This document shows positions 24,437-33,094 of a DNA stretch of 64,000 nt, in pieces. The stretch spans positions 2,542,001 through 2,606,000 of the forward strand of contig NZ_CP121274.1 in assembly GCF_029639405.1 (NCBI RefSeq). The letters are read 5' to 3'. Positions within the stretch are counted from its first letter, which is position 1. Each line of letters opens with the position of its first letter. The notes under the pieces were generated by a model, which was given only the letters and a program-made list of their open reading frames with translations, was not told where the DNA came from and made no database searches. The DNA comes from Microbacterium proteolyticum. Its GTDB lineage: Bacteria > Actinomycetota > Actinomycetes > Actinomycetales > Microbacteriaceae. The translations under genes and the position numbers were made by a program.

Positions 24437-25459
24437 ATGGCTGACCTCCTTCGTCGTGTCACCGCGTGGGCGCTGCAGCGGCGTCTCGTCCGCGCCTACC
24501 TCGTCTACTCGGGGCGGCGCGGACCGATGCTCGCCGACAGCGTGACCTACCGCACCCTCTTCAGCGTGTTCGCCGGCGTGTTCATCGGATTCTCGTTCGC
24601 GGCTCTGTGGCTCGCGGGCAATCCCGACGGCCTCGCCGCCCTGGTGCGGTCGGTCGACAGTGTCATTCCCGGCCTCGTCGGCCCCGGCGGTCTCATCGAC
24701 GTCGACAAGATCGAGGCCCCCGCCGGCTTCACGGTCGCCGGGATCCTCGGATCCATCGGTCTGCTCGGCGCGGCCATCGGCGCCGTCGGGTCGCTCCGCT
24801 CGGCCCTGCGGCAGATCGCCGACGTCACCACCGAGGACACGCTGATCGTCTGGGTGCTGCTGCGCAACCTCGCACTCGCGATCGGGATCGGCGTGGCGCT
24901 CGCCGCGGCCGCGGCCGTGACGTTCCTCGCCACCGCGGGCCTCACGGTGGTGCGCGACTGGCTCGGCATCTCGGCGGACTCGTGGATCTCCGGCATCCTG
25001 ACCTGGCTCATCTCCACCGTGGTCGTGCTCGCCCTCGACACGGCGGTCGTCGCGGTGGCGTTCGCTGTGCTGTCGGGCCTTCGGGTGCGGCGTGCGACGC
25101 TGCTCCGCGGCGCGCTGCTCGGCGGCATCGGGCTCGTCGCGCTGCAGCAGCTGTCGGGACTCTTCGTCGGAGGCGCCGGCAGCAATCCGCTCCTGGTGAC
25201 CTTCGCGGCCCTCATCGCACTGCTGCTGTGGCTGAACCTCTCCAGCCAGGTGATCCTGCTGGCCGGCGCGTACGTGACCGTGGGGCACGAAGAGGACGAG
25301 GACCGGGTGCGCGCGAAGTATGCCGCGACGACGCTCGTGCAGTTCCGCGTCCAACGCGCCGAGCGGGCCGTGCAGGCGGCCGTCGGCGAACTGGATGCCG
25401 CCCGCGAGGCGGACGCGAAGGAGCGGGAGACGATCGCGAAGAGTACCGCTCGCGGGTGA
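24437..25459 (+). CDS. YihY/virulence factor BrkB family inner-membrane protein
   Basis: This 340-residue integral membrane protein has six hydrophobic segments between residues 40 and 275. It shows the family pattern: an N-terminal amphipathic region 'SGRRGPMLADSVTYRTLFSVFAGVFIG', a central 'GILGSIGLLGAAIGAVGSLRSALRQIADV' and 'LLLWLNLSSQVILLAGAYVTV' near the end. A soluble coiled, charged C-terminal tail of about 60 residues follows. The family is widespread and its transport role is not established. It is a single gene. Confidence 0.88.
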   Translation: MADLLRRVTAWALQRRLVRAYLVYSGRRGPMLADSVTYRTLFSVFAGVFIGFSFAALWLAGNPDGLAALVRSVDSVIPGLVGPGGLIDVDKIEAPAGFTVAGILGSIGLLGAAIGAVGSLRSALRQIADVTTEDTLIVWVLLRNLALAIGIGVALAAAAAVTFLATAGLTVVRDWLGISADSWISGILTWLISTVVVLALDTAVVAVAFAVLSGLRVRRATLLRGALLGGIGLVALQQLSGLFVGGAGSNPLLVTFAALIALLLWLNLSSQVILLAGAYVTVGHEEDEDRVRAKYAATTLVQFRVQRAERAVQAAVGELDAAREADAKERETIAKSTARG

Positions 25460-25475
25460 TCGGGCCGGACGCGTC

Positions 25476-25481
25476 TAGGGT
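25476..25481 (+). promoter_or_regulatory. Probable -10 box (TAGGGT) of the NAD(P)HX epimerase gene
   Basis: TAGGGT ends 6 bases before the ATG at 25488 with no ribosome binding site between them, a leaderless arrangement. Confidence 0.5.
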
Positions 25482-25487
25482 GGCCAC

Positions 25488-26195
25488 ATGACCGAGCGCA
25501 CCGTCGCGTACACCGCCGATGCGATCCGCGCGGCGGAGGCGCCTCTCCTCGCCGCCGGACGCCCGCTCATGCGCGAGGCGGCGCGGGCCCTGGCCGCCGT
25601 CGTCGCCGACGAACTCGCCCGCACACCCGGCCCGGTCCTCGTCCTGGCCGGGTCCGGTGACAACGGCGGCGACGCGCTCTTCGCCGCCGCGGATATCGCC
25701 CGCGCGGGCACCCGCGTCGACGTCGTGCTCACCCGGGACCGCGTGCATCGCGAGGCGCTCGACACGGCCCTCGCGGCGGGCGCTCGGCTGCGGGACGCGT
25801 CCGAGATCTGCGCGTCCGATCCCGACCACGTCCTGGTGCTCGACGGCATCCTCGGCATCGGGGCCTCCGCCGATCCGCGGCTGCGGGGCACCGCGCGCGC
25901 GGTCGTCGAGGCCCTGCTGCCGGCGGTGGTCGCGGGGCGGGTGCGGGTCGTGGCCGTGGACGTCCCCAGCGGACTCCACCCCGACTCGGGCGAAGCGGAT
26001 GCCGCCGTCCTCCCCGCCGAGACCACGGTGACGTTCGGCGCGGTCAAGGCGGGTCTGCTCCGCGGGTACGGCCCCCGCCTCTCCGGCCGCCTCGTGCTGG
26101 TCGACCTCGGACTCGAGCCGCAGCTGCGGCGCGTGCACCCCGCGATCACGGCGGCCGTGCCGGTCGTGCGGCGCTCCTCGCCCGAGCGGGCCTAG
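25488..26195 (+). CDS. nnrE: NAD(P)H-hydrate epimerase (YjeF N-terminal domain only)
   Basis: This 235-residue protein interconverts R and S forms of hydrated NAD(P)H as part of cofactor repair. The YjeF_N motifs 'AAEAPLLAAGRPLMREAA', 'VLVLAGSGDNGGDALFAAADIA' and 'VVAVDVPSGLHPDSGEADAAVLPAETTVTFGAVKAGL' are present. The C-terminal dehydratase domain found in fused Nnr proteins is absent, so the ADP/ATP-dependent dehydratase must be encoded elsewhere. Confidence 0.9.
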   Translation: MTERTVAYTADAIRAAEAPLLAAGRPLMREAARALAAVVADELARTPGPVLVLAGSGDNGGDALFAAADIARAGTRVDVVLTRDRVHREALDTALAAGARLRDASEICASDPDHVLVLDGILGIGASADPRLRGTARAVVEALLPAVVAGRVRVVAVDVPSGLHPDSGEADAAVLPAETTVTFGAVKAGLLRGYGPRLSGRLVLVDLGLEPQLRRVHPAITAAVPVVRRSSPERA

Positions 26196-26246
26196 CGCCG
26201 CGCGACGTGGGGCGGTCGGGCCGGCCGCTTCCCGCCGGGGCGCCGT

Positions 26247-27002
26247 TCAGCGCGCGTAGCGCTCCACGAACGTGCGGAGGATCCGTCCGGTGGCCGTCAC
26301 CGGGGAGCGCCGGACGGCGGCGAGGGTGAGGTCGAGTTCGTCCGCCGCGAAGTACCCGTACGACGCGTACGCGTGGATGCGCGTGACGATGCCGTCCAGA
26401 TCGAGCTCGGGGTGGAACTGCGTGGCGTAGACGTTCTCTCCGACGCGGAACATCTGGACGGGGCACGTGGGGGAGGAGGCGAGGAGCGTCGCCGTGGCCG
26501 GTAGGGCCGAGATCGCCTCCTTGTGTCCGACGAAGGCGGGGAAGGTCGGGGGGAGGCCGGCGAGGAGCGGATCGGTGCGCCCGGCTTCGGTCAGCGACAC
26601 GTCCACGACGCTGATCGGCTCCGAGTGGACGCCGTCGATCGGCGCGCCCAGGTGGGTGCCGAGGGTACCGACGCCGTAGCAGGCGCCCAGGAACGGCGCG
26701 TCGCGGGCGACGACCTCGTCGACGAGCGCCGCCATCTCGGCTTCGACCCGCCGCTGCACCGCGGACTTCTCGTCCCACGGGTCGGAGGCGTTGAACGGGC
26801 TTCCGCCCACCAGGATGCCCGCGACGTCGTCGAGGTCGAACTCGGGCAGGGGCTCGCGCTCGAGCCGGACGCGCCGCAACCGCTCGGGCGGGAGGCCGGT
26901 GAAACGGAGGAAGAGCGCGTACTCCTCGTCGGCGGGGACGTCCTGCGCGCGGGTCGCGAGGAGCACGAAGGGCTTGTCGCCGGGGAGGTCCGCGCTCGTC
27001 AC
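26247..27002 (-). CDS. Class I glutamine amidotransferase (GMP-synthase-like, stand-alone)
   Basis: This 251-residue GATase-domain protein has the nucleophile elbow 'FLGACYGVGTLG' (Cys near residue 108), 'FVGHKEAISALP' and the catalytic His/Glu in 'YATQFHPELD'. 'GILVGGSPFNASDPWDEKS' supplies the oxyanion-side loop. No synthetase domain is attached, so it either supplies ammonia to a separate partner or hydrolyses a gamma-glutamyl compound such as gamma-glutamyl-amines. The acceptor is unknown. It is convergent with nnrE. Confidence 0.88.
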   Translation of the reverse strand: MTSADLPGDKPFVLLATRAQDVPADEEYALFLRFTGLPPERLRRVRLEREPLPEFDLDDVAGILVGGSPFNASDPWDEKSAVQRRVEAEMAALVDEVVARDAPFLGACYGVGTLGTHLGAPIDGVHSEPISVVDVSLTEAGRTDPLLAGLPPTFPAFVGHKEAISALPATATLLASSPTCPVQMFRVGENVYATQFHPELDLDGIVTRIHAYASYGYFAADELDLTLAAVRRSPVTATGRILRTFVERYAR

Positions 27003-27058
27003 CCGAGCGAGTCTAGGGGAGGGGTGTCAAGGCGCGGGCCGCGGCGAAGGGGCCGGTC

Positions 27059-27064
27059 TACGCT
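27059..27064 (+). promoter_or_regulatory. Probable -10 box (TACGCT) of the small unknown gene at 27071
   Basis: TACGCT ends 6 bases before the ATG, again a leaderless layout. Confidence 0.45.
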
Positions 27065-27070
27065 GGGGCC

Positions 27071-27298
27071 ATGGCTATTGCACGACTGACCGGAGGCCCG
27101 CTCGACGGGCAGGTGATCCCGCTCGAGAACGAGTCCGACGACTCGCTGATCCTTCCCTACAGCGAAGGGCAGCTCGTCTACCGCCGGGACGGCGGCCTCG
27201 AGCACACCGGCGATTCCGACGGACCCACGCAGGCCGTCTTCGCCTACGTCGAAGAGACCGAGGACATCAACCCGGACGCCGACGGACGCGACGATTGA
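27071..27298 (+). CDS. Small acidic hypothetical protein
   Basis: This 75-residue acidic protein starts MAIARLTGGPLDGQVIPLEN and ends in a D/E-rich tail. The 'L-x-G-G-P-x-D-G' opening recurs in small actinobacterial and phage proteins of unknown role and looks like a compact beta-structure. It is translationally coupled to the CYTH gene: its TGA overlaps the TTG start of the next frame. Function unknown. Confidence 0.75.
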   Translation: MAIARLTGGPLDGQVIPLENESDDSLILPYSEGQLVYRRDGGLEHTGDSDGPTQAVFAYVEETEDINPDADGRDD

Positions 27299-27936
27299 GC
27301 AAGAGCGCGCCGGGTTCGTCGTCGGTCGAGATCGAGTCGAAGTACGACGTCGACACCGACACGCCCCTCCCGGACTGGTCGGGGGTTCCCGGCGTCGCCC
27401 GCGTGGGTGAGGCCGAGCCGCGCGACCTCGACGCGCGGTACGTCGACACCGCCGGAGCCGACCTGGCGCGCAACGGCGTCGCCGTGCGCCGTCGGCAGGG
27501 CGGCCCCGACGAGGGGTGGCACATCAAGGCCCCCGCCGAGGGCGGTCGCTCCGAGACGCAGTGGCCGCTCGGCGACCTCGGCGATCCCGACGCCGATCCG
27601 GTCGTACCCGACGAGATCCAGGATGCCGTGGCGGCGTGGGCGCGAGGACCGTTCCTGCCGCTCGCCCGCGTCCGCAACCACCGCACCGCCTACGCCCTGC
27701 TCGACGCCGAGGGCGGGGTCGTCGCGGAGTTCGTCGACGACCGCGTCCGCGCCCGGGACGAACGCCGCGGCGTGGAGTCCGCCTGGCGGGAGTGGGAGGT
27801 CGAGCTCGGCCCCGCCGGTCCCGCAGACCAGGCGGGTCGCGCGGCGCTGTTCACGGCGGTGGATGCCGCCGTCTTCGCCGCCGGCGGCCGGCCCGCGGCA
27901 TCCGGGTCGAAGCTGGCCCGCGCACTCGGCCACTGA
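27295..27936 (+). CDS. CYTH-domain protein (thiamine/inorganic triphosphatase-like), TTG start
   Basis: This 213-residue CYTH (triphosphate tunnel) protein has the N-terminal 'VEIESKYDVD' ExExK motif, 'DLDARYVDTAGADLARNGVAVRRRQGG' with the RR pair, 'WHIKAP' Lys, and 'EVELGP' with the acidic metal ligands. CYTH enzymes cleave inorganic triphosphate or thiamine triphosphate; no CHAD domain is fused. The TTG at 27295 overlaps the upstream TGA (TTGA) and gives MSKSAPGSSS before the domain. No in-frame ATG or GTG lies nearer. The gene ends at a strong terminator. Confidence 0.87.
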   Translation: MSKSAPGSSSVEIESKYDVDTDTPLPDWSGVPGVARVGEAEPRDLDARYVDTAGADLARNGVAVRRRQGGPDEGWHIKAPAEGGRSETQWPLGDLGDPDADPVVPDEIQDAVAAWARGPFLPLARVRNHRTAYALLDAEGGVVAEFVDDRVRARDERRGVESAWREWEVELGPAGPADQAGRAALFTAVDAAVFAAGGRPAASGSKLARALGH

Positions 27937-27944
27937 CCGCTCGA

Positions 27945-27990
27945 GAACGACGAAAGCCCGCCCGGCGAACCGGGCGGGCTTTCGTCGTTC
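27945..27990. terminator. Strong bidirectional terminator between CYTH and lpd genes
   Basis: A perfect 21-bp stem (27945-27965 with 27970-27990) is closed by a CGAA loop. It has AAAG on one side and CTTTCG on the other, and sits between convergent stop codons at 27936 and 27997. Confidence 0.92.
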
Positions 27991-27996
27991 TGAGGA

Positions 27997-29394
27997 TCAG
28001 AGGTTGATCATGTGGCCGACGAGGCCGTGGAAGGCCTCCTGCAGGCCCTCCGAGAGCGTCGGGTGCGTGTGGACGTTGCGGGCCGCCTCGAGGGCGGTGA
28101 GGTCCCACTTCTGCGCCAGCGTCAGCTCGGGCAGGAGCTCGGACACGTCGGGGCCGATGAGGTGGCCGCCGATGAGTTCGAGCGTCTCGGCGTCGGCGAC
28201 GAGCTTGACGAAGCCGACGGGCTCGCCGAGGCCGTTCGCCTTGCCGTTGGCCGAGAAGGGGAACTTCGCGACCTTGATGTCGTGACCGGCGTCGCGGGCC
28301 TGCTGCTCCGTGAGGCCGAAGGAGGCGACCTGCGGGTTGCAGAAGGTGGCGCGGGGCATGTTGCGGTAGTCCCCGAGGGTCTGCGTCTCGGCGCCCGCGA
28401 TGGTCTCGGCCGCGACCACGCCCTGCGCCTCGGCGACGTGCGCGAGCTGCAGCTTGGCGGTGACGTCGCCGATCGCGTAGATGTGCGGGACGTTCGTGCG
28501 CATGTGGTCGTCGATGTCGATCGCGCCGCGCTCGGTGAGCTTCACGCCCGTGTTCTCCAGACCGAACCCGTCGACCTTGGGGGCGAAGCCGATCGACATG
28601 AGCACGCGGTCGGTGTCGATGGAGCCCTGCGCACCGTCCTTGCCGGTGTACGTGACGGTGACCTTGTCGCCGTGGTCGGTGACCGACTCGACCTTCGTGG
28701 AGGTGAGGATGTCGACGCCGTAGCCCTTGTACTGCTTCTGGATCTCCTTGGAGACCTCGGCGTCCTCGTTCGGGAGGGCACGGTCGAGGAACTCGATGAT
28801 CGTGACCTTCACGCCGTAGTTCGTCAGGACGTACGCGAACTCCATGCCGATCGCGCCGGCGCCGACGATGACGATCGAGCCGGGGAGGTCGCGGGTGAGG
28901 ATCTGCTCCTCGTAGGTCACGACGTTCTCGGAGAGGGTCACACCGGGGAGGAGGCGCACCGTGGAGCCGGTGCCGATGATGACGTTGTCGAAGGTGACCT
29001 GCTCCTTCGAGCCGTCCGCCTTGGTCACATCCAGCGTGTGCGCGTCGACGAAGTGTCCGCGGCCCTCGTATTCGGTGACCTTGTTCTTCTTCATCAGGTA
29101 GTGGATGCCCTTGACGTGGCCGGCCGCGACCGAGCGCGAGCGGTCGAAGGCCTTGCCGAAGTCGAAGTGCACGTCGCCGGAGATGCCGAACAGGTCGGCC
29201 TTCGCGTGGAACGTGTGGGCGAGGTCGGCGTTGCGCAGCAGCGCCTTGGAGGGGATGCAGCCGACGTTGAGGCACACACCGCCCCAGTACTTCTCTTCGA
29301 TGACCGCGACCGACAGCCCCAGCTGCGCGCCGCGCACGGCTGCGACGTACCCGCCGGGACCCGCACCAAGAATGACCAGATCGTAATGAGGCAT
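27997..29394 (-). CDS. lpdA: Dihydrolipoyl dehydrogenase (E3)
   Basis: This 465-residue flavoprotein reoxidises lipoamide of 2-oxoacid dehydrogenase complexes. It has an FAD-binding '[21 protein letters not shown]', the redox disulfide '[13 protein letters not shown]' (C42, C47), an NAD-binding '[18 protein letters not shown]', a second FAD motif 'IYAIGDVT' and the C-terminal His-Glu of '[13 protein letters not shown]'. All catalytic residues are present. No E1 or E2 genes are nearby. GarA, encoded about 0.9 kb away, controls the 2-oxoglutarate dehydrogenase complex in actinobacteria, an interesting but unproven proximity. Confidence 0.96.
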   Translation of the reverse strand: MPHYDLVILGAGPGGYVAAVRGAQLGLSVAVIEEKYWGGVCLNVGCIPSKALLRNADLAHTFHAKADLFGISGDVHFDFGKAFDRSRSVAAGHVKGIHYLMKKNKVTEYEGRGHFVDAHTLDVTKADGSKEQVTFDNVIIGTGSTVRLLPGVTLSENVVTYEEQILTRDLPGSIVIVGAGAIGMEFAYVLTNYGVKVTIIEFLDRALPNEDAEVSKEIQKQYKGYGVDILTSTKVESVTDHGDKVTVTYTGKDGAQGSIDTDRVLMSIGFAPKVDGFGLENTGVKLTERGAIDIDDHMRTNVPHIYAIGDVTAKLQLAHVAEAQGVVAAETIAGAETQTLGDYRNMPRATFCNPQVASFGLTEQQARDAGHDIKVAKFPFSANGKANGLGEPVGFVKLVADAETLELIGGHLIGPDVSELLPELTLAQKWDLTALEAARNVHTHPTLSEGLQEAFHGLVGHMINL

Positions 29395-29403
29395 GCTCTC
29401 AGC

Positions 29404-30045
29404 CTATCGTCCGGCGGTCCCCGCGGAGCCGCTTCCCGTGGAGCCTCGGCGGCCACGGACGACGAACAGCCAGACCACGAGTCCCACGACGACGAGGAGG
29501 GCCACGGCCAGCAGGATCCACGGCAGGGGAGAGGCCTCCGAGGCGTTCTCGGTCGGGGCGCTCGTGGCCGTCACCGTGACCGTGGGCTCGGGCGTCGGCG
29601 TCGCCGACGGGGTCGCGGTGGGGGTGGCCGTCGGGGTCGGGGTCGGGGCGGCCGGCACGGTGAACGAGAAGGTCCCGTCGATGGGGTGGCCGTCGCTGGA
29701 GACGACGCGCCACACGACGGTCACGGCGCCGGACGCCGTTCCCGCCAGACCCTGGGTGACGACCGTGCCCGACACCGTCGGCGCCCCGTCGGTGAGAGAG
29801 GTGCCGGCGGCATCCGTCACCTGGATCACAGTCGCGCCCTCGGAATCGAGGATGTCGGCGCTGTAGCTCAGGGTGATCTGCGCCGGCAGGGCGTCCAGCA
29901 CCGCGTCCGCGGACGGATCGGAGGACACCAGTTCGTCGTGCGCGAAGGCCGGGGATGCCGGGACGAGAAGCGCCGCGAGCGCGACGGCGGCCGCGGCGAG
30001 GACGGCGGGCAGAGTGCGCCGACGCGGCGCGGAGGTCGTGGTCAC
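29404..30045 (-). CDS. CopC-domain membrane-anchored protein (YcnJ/CopC-like)
   Basis: This 213-residue exported protein has a signal peptide ending at 'ASPAFA|HDELVSSDPSADAVL'. The His immediately after cleavage is the typical Cu(II) ligand of CopC proteins, and 'GHPIDGTFSFTV' supplies the second copper-site region. A Thr-Pro stalk (TPTPTATPTATPSATP) leads to a C-terminal helix ('PWILLAVALLVVVGLVVWLF') and a basic tail, anchoring the domain outside the membrane. The GTG at 30045 follows a TAGGGT -10 box by 7 bases. It is probably involved in copper handling; no CopD partner is in the window. Confidence 0.88.
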   Translation of the reverse strand: MTTTSAPRRRTLPAVLAAAAVALAALLVPASPAFAHDELVSSDPSADAVLDALPAQITLSYSADILDSEGATVIQVTDAAGTSLTDGAPTVSGTVVTQGLAGTASGAVTVVWRVVSSDGHPIDGTFSFTVPAAPTPTPTATPTATPSATPTPEPTVTVTATSAPTENASEASPLPWILLAVALLVVVGLVVWLFVVRGRRGSTGSGSAGTAGR

Positions 30046-30052
30046 GCCCCCG

Positions 30053-30058
30053 ACCCTA
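30053..30058 (-). promoter_or_regulatory. Probable -10 box (TAGGGT, minus strand) of the CopC-domain gene
   Basis: Reading the minus strand, TAGGGT is followed 7 bases later by the GTG at 30045, with no Shine-Dalgarno: a leaderless layout. Confidence 0.5.
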
Positions 30059-30280
30059 GCGAGATCGTCCGGGCGAGACCTGACAACGGGCGTCGCCGAC
30101 GGATGACGCGCGGGGTGACCTGGACTCGACAGGGCCGACCCGGGGTGGATAGGTTCGAGTGTCCCCCGTCGCACCGAGCCGCTACCCGAAAGCGGTCCGC
30201 ACCGTCGACGTGGGAAGAACACATACATTCCATGGCCTGTGCGAGGGTCGAACGGCCACTCCGGCTCGGAGTCGGTCGAC

Positions 30281-30286
30281 TATGGT
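30281..30286 (+). promoter_or_regulatory. Probable -10 box (TATGGT) upstream of garA
   Basis: TATGGT lies 18 bases before the GTG at 30305, followed by AAGGAGA as ribosome binding site. The 258-base divergent gap (30046-30304) otherwise shows only an A/T-rich patch near 30220 with no clear operator. Confidence 0.45.
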
Positions 30287-30304
30287 GGAAATGAAGGAGA
30301 AGCC

Positions 30305-30799
30305 GTGGACGAGACCCGCAGATTCGAGCGCGACGACATCCGCCGCGCCGCGGACGCCTCCGCGTCCGACCGCTCGAACGACACGACGCAGACGTTCGGT
30401 CACGATGCCGACCTGTCGTTCGTCCCCTTCGGCGCCGACCTCAACGAGGCCGAGCTCGAGGCCATCGAGGCGCTGCCCTCGGGTGCCGCGCTCCTGATCG
30501 TCCGCTCCGGTCCCACGACGGGTGCGCGCTACCTGCTCGACACCGATGTGACGACCGTGGGTCGCCATCCCGAGGCCGACATCTTCTTCGACGACGTCAC
30601 CGTCTCGCGTCGTCACGCCGAGATCACCCGGGCGGGATCCGCCTTCGAGATCGTCGACCAGCGCTCGCTCAACGGCAGCTACGTCAACGGGGAGCGCGTC
30701 GACCGCTCCGCGCTGGTGAACGGCGCCGAGGTGCGCATCGGCAAGTTCCGTCTGAACTTCTTCGGTTCGCCCGTCGACCTCCCGTCGGCAGAGCACTGA
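30305..30799 (+). CDS. garA: FHA-domain metabolic regulator, GarA/OdhI type
   Basis: This 164-residue protein has an N-terminal tail with the Thr-Thr phosphoswitch ('NDTTQTFG', T27/T28) and a forkhead-associated domain at about 70-150 ('LLDTDVTTVGRHPEADIFFDDVTVSRRHAEI', 'RSLNGSYVNGERVD'). In Mycobacterium and Corynebacterium the unphosphorylated form inhibits 2-oxoglutarate dehydrogenase, and PknG/PknB-type kinases relieve this. The GTG start was chosen for its AAGGAGA ribosome binding site and the normal family length. It is coupled to ftsR by a TGATG overlap. Confidence 0.93.
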   Translation: MDETRRFERDDIRRAADASASDRSNDTTQTFGHDADLSFVPFGADLNEAELEAIEALPSGAALLIVRSGPTTGARYLLDTDVTTVGRHPEADIFFDDVTVSRRHAEITRAGSAFEIVDQRSLNGSYVNGERVDRSALVNGAEVRIGKFRLNFFGSPVDLPSAEH

Positions 30800-31485
30800 T
30801 GGCGGCAGCCCCCGCCCGCGGTCGGACGGCGGCCTCGGGGCTGTTGAGCATCGGACAGGTCCTCGCGCGGCTCACCCCCGAGTTCCCCGCGCTGTCCTCC
30901 AGCAAACTGCGGTTCCTCGAAGTGCAGGGGATCGTCTCCCCGACGCGCACCGACTCCGGCTACCGCAAATTCTCGCCGGCCGACCTCGAGCGCCTGCGTC
31001 TCGCGCTCACGCTGCAGCGCGACCACTATCTTCCGCTCGCCGTCATCCGCGAGTACCTCGCCGACGTCGACGCGGGCCGCAACCCCGCACCCCCGACCGC
31101 GATCGCGTCGATGACGAACGCCCCGCGACGCTATCGCCGCGACGAGCTGCTCTCGGCCGCGGGGGCTGCGCCCCAGCTCCTGAACGACGCCATCAGCACC
31201 GGCGTGATCACCGGGGCCGAGACCTATCCCGAGCAGACCGTGTCGCTGCTGCGTACGCTCGTCGCCCTCGACCGGCACGGCATCGAGCCGCGCCACGTCC
31301 GCTCGCTCCGGCAGAGTGCCGAGCGCGAGGCGGCGCTCGTCGAATCCGCCCTCTCCGCGTTGCTGCGGCGACCGGATGCGGCATCCCGCGCGCGCGCGAG
31401 CGAGCTCGCGCCCGAGCTGGCGGCGCGTCTGGACGAGGTCCGGACCCTGTTCGTGCGCGAAGCGATCGACCGGATCCTGTCCTGA
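30799..31485 (+). CDS. ftsR: MerR-type regulator FtsR
   Basis: This 228-residue MerR-family protein has an N-terminal winged helix 'LSIGQVLARLTPEFPALSSSKLRFLEVQGIVSP' and 'SGYRKFSPADLERLRLALTLQRDHYLPL'. Then come a Pro-rich hinge and a C-terminal helical domain ('TVSLLRTLVALDRHGIEPRHVRSLRQSAEREA'). In Corynebacterium glutamicum FtsR activates ftsZ. The gene order garA-ftsR matches mycobacterial Rv1827-Rv1828. The ftsZ gene in this window has a MerR-like palindrome upstream (62481-62530), a possible target. Confidence 0.9.
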   Translation: MAAAPARGRTAASGLLSIGQVLARLTPEFPALSSSKLRFLEVQGIVSPTRTDSGYRKFSPADLERLRLALTLQRDHYLPLAVIREYLADVDAGRNPAPPTAIASMTNAPRRYRRDELLSAAGAAPQLLNDAISTGVITGAETYPEQTVSLLRTLVALDRHGIEPRHVRSLRQSAEREAALVESALSALLRRPDAASRARASELAPELAARLDEVRTLFVREAIDRILS

Positions 31486-31519
31486 TCGCGACACGCCGAC
31501 CTCCGCGCGTCGGATGTCG

Positions 31520-31548
31520 TTGCCGGGGGACCCTGGCTGATCTAGCGT
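31520..31548 (+). promoter_or_regulatory. Promoter of the second merR gene (TTGCCG-N17-TAGCGT)
   Basis: The -35 TTGCCG (31520-31525) and -10 TAGCGT (31543-31548) are separated by exactly 17 bases. This is the best canonical sigma-70-type promoter in the window and lies 33 bases upstream of the ATG. Confidence 0.7.
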
Positions 31549-31581
31549 GGAAGCAACGAGCCGATGAGGAGGAACGCGAGC

Positions 31582-32127
<546 letters not shown>

Positions 32128-32138
32128 CAGCCCCCCTT

Positions 32139-32180
32139 ACGAAAGATCTCCGGATGCCTCGGCATCCGGGGGTCTTTCGT
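32139..32180. terminator. Bidirectional terminator between merR and parA-like genes
   Basis: A 20-bp stem (with two G.U pairs) extends from ACGAAAGA...CCGGATGCC to GGCATCCGG...TCTTTCGT, followed by TTTCC. It lies between convergent stop codons at 32127 and 32213. The stem uses the GGATGCC/GGCATCC heptamer pair. Confidence 0.88.
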
Positions 32181-32212
32181 TTCCTCAGGCTTGACCCCTC
32201 ACGCGCGCGGCG

Positions 32213-33025
32213 CTACGCCTGCGGAGCGTCGGACGCCACGGGGATGCGGCCGGTGCGGACGATGCGGTCCAGCAGGGCGTCGAAGTCGGCGGCCAGCTCC
32301 TGCGCGGAGTCGCCGGGCCAGACGTGCAGCGGCTTGGCCGCTCCCTGCGCCTGCTGCAGCGACGTGCGCTCGGGAAGCTGCGGGTTCAGCACGAGCGGCC
32401 CGAACATGTCGCGCAGCTCCTTGATGCGGAACTGGTGCTCGATCGACTGCGGACGCACGCGGTTGACCACGACGCCGAGCGGCTGGAGGCGCGGGGAGAG
32501 GCCGCGACGGATCTCCTCGATGGCGCGCAGGGCGCGGTCGGCGGCGGCGACCGAGAAGAGGCCCGGCTCGGTCACGACGATGACGCGATCGCTGGCAGCC
32601 CACGCCGTGCGGGTCAGCGCGTTCAGCGACGGCGCGCAGTCGATCAGCACGAGGTCGTACTCGGACTCGATCGTCGCGAGGGCCTCCTCGAGCTTCCAGA
32701 CGTCGCGCACGCTCGGGTGCGGACCGTCGAAGTTGATGGCGGACGGGCTGCCGATGAGCACGTCGATCGTGCCGGGGTGGACCTTCGCCCATCCGCTGGA
32801 GGTGATCGCCTGACGGACGACCTTCTCCTTGGGGTTGGCCAGGACGTCGGCGATGTTCAGCCGGCCGGCGACCTGGATGTCCATACCGGTGGACACATCG
32901 GACTGCGGGTCGAGGTCGACGACGAGAGTGCGAACGCCACGTGCGAAGGCGGCGGAGGCCAGCCCGAGCGTCACGGTCGTCTTGCCGACCCCGCCTTTCA
33001 ATGAGCTGACGGAGAGTACGTGCAC
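32213..33025 (-). CDS. ParA/MinD-family ATPase
   Basis: This 270-residue P-loop ATPase has a deviant Walker A '[20 protein letters not shown]', Walker A' 'VVDLDPQSDVSTGMDI' and Walker B-like 'YDLVLIDCAPSLNALTR'. The pattern is typical of chromosomal or orphan ParA proteins. No ParB gene or parS site is adjacent, so it is an orphan ParA, possibly positioning a cellular cargo. GTG start; TAACGT 8 bases upstream fits a leaderless promoter. Divergent from pyruvate carboxylase. Confidence 0.9.
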   Translation of the reverse strand: MHVLSVSSLKGGVGKTTVTLGLASAAFARGVRTLVVDLDPQSDVSTGMDIQVAGRLNIADVLANPKEKVVRQAITSSGWAKVHPGTIDVLIGSPSAINFDGPHPSVRDVWKLEEALATIESEYDLVLIDCAPSLNALTRTAWAASDRVIVVTEPGLFSVAAADRALRAIEEIRRGLSPRLQPLGVVVNRVRPQSIEHQFRIKELRDMFGPLVLNPQLPERTSLQQAQGAAKPLHVWPGDSAQELAADFDALLDRIVRTGRIPVASDAPQA

Positions 33026-33033
33026 GAGCGTCT

Positions 33034-33053
33034 ACGTTACCTTCCCCTAGGCT
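33034..33053. promoter_or_regulatory. Compact divergent promoters of parA-like and pyc
   Basis: TAACGT on the minus strand (33034-33039) serves the ATPase gene 8 bases away. TAGGCT on the plus strand (33048-33053) serves pyc, whose ATG is at 33095. Only 69 bases separate the two starts, so the promoters are nearly back to back. Confidence 0.5.
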
Positions 33054-33094
33054 GTGAGCACATTCAGCTCCGCCGCATTGACGTGAGGGTGTGC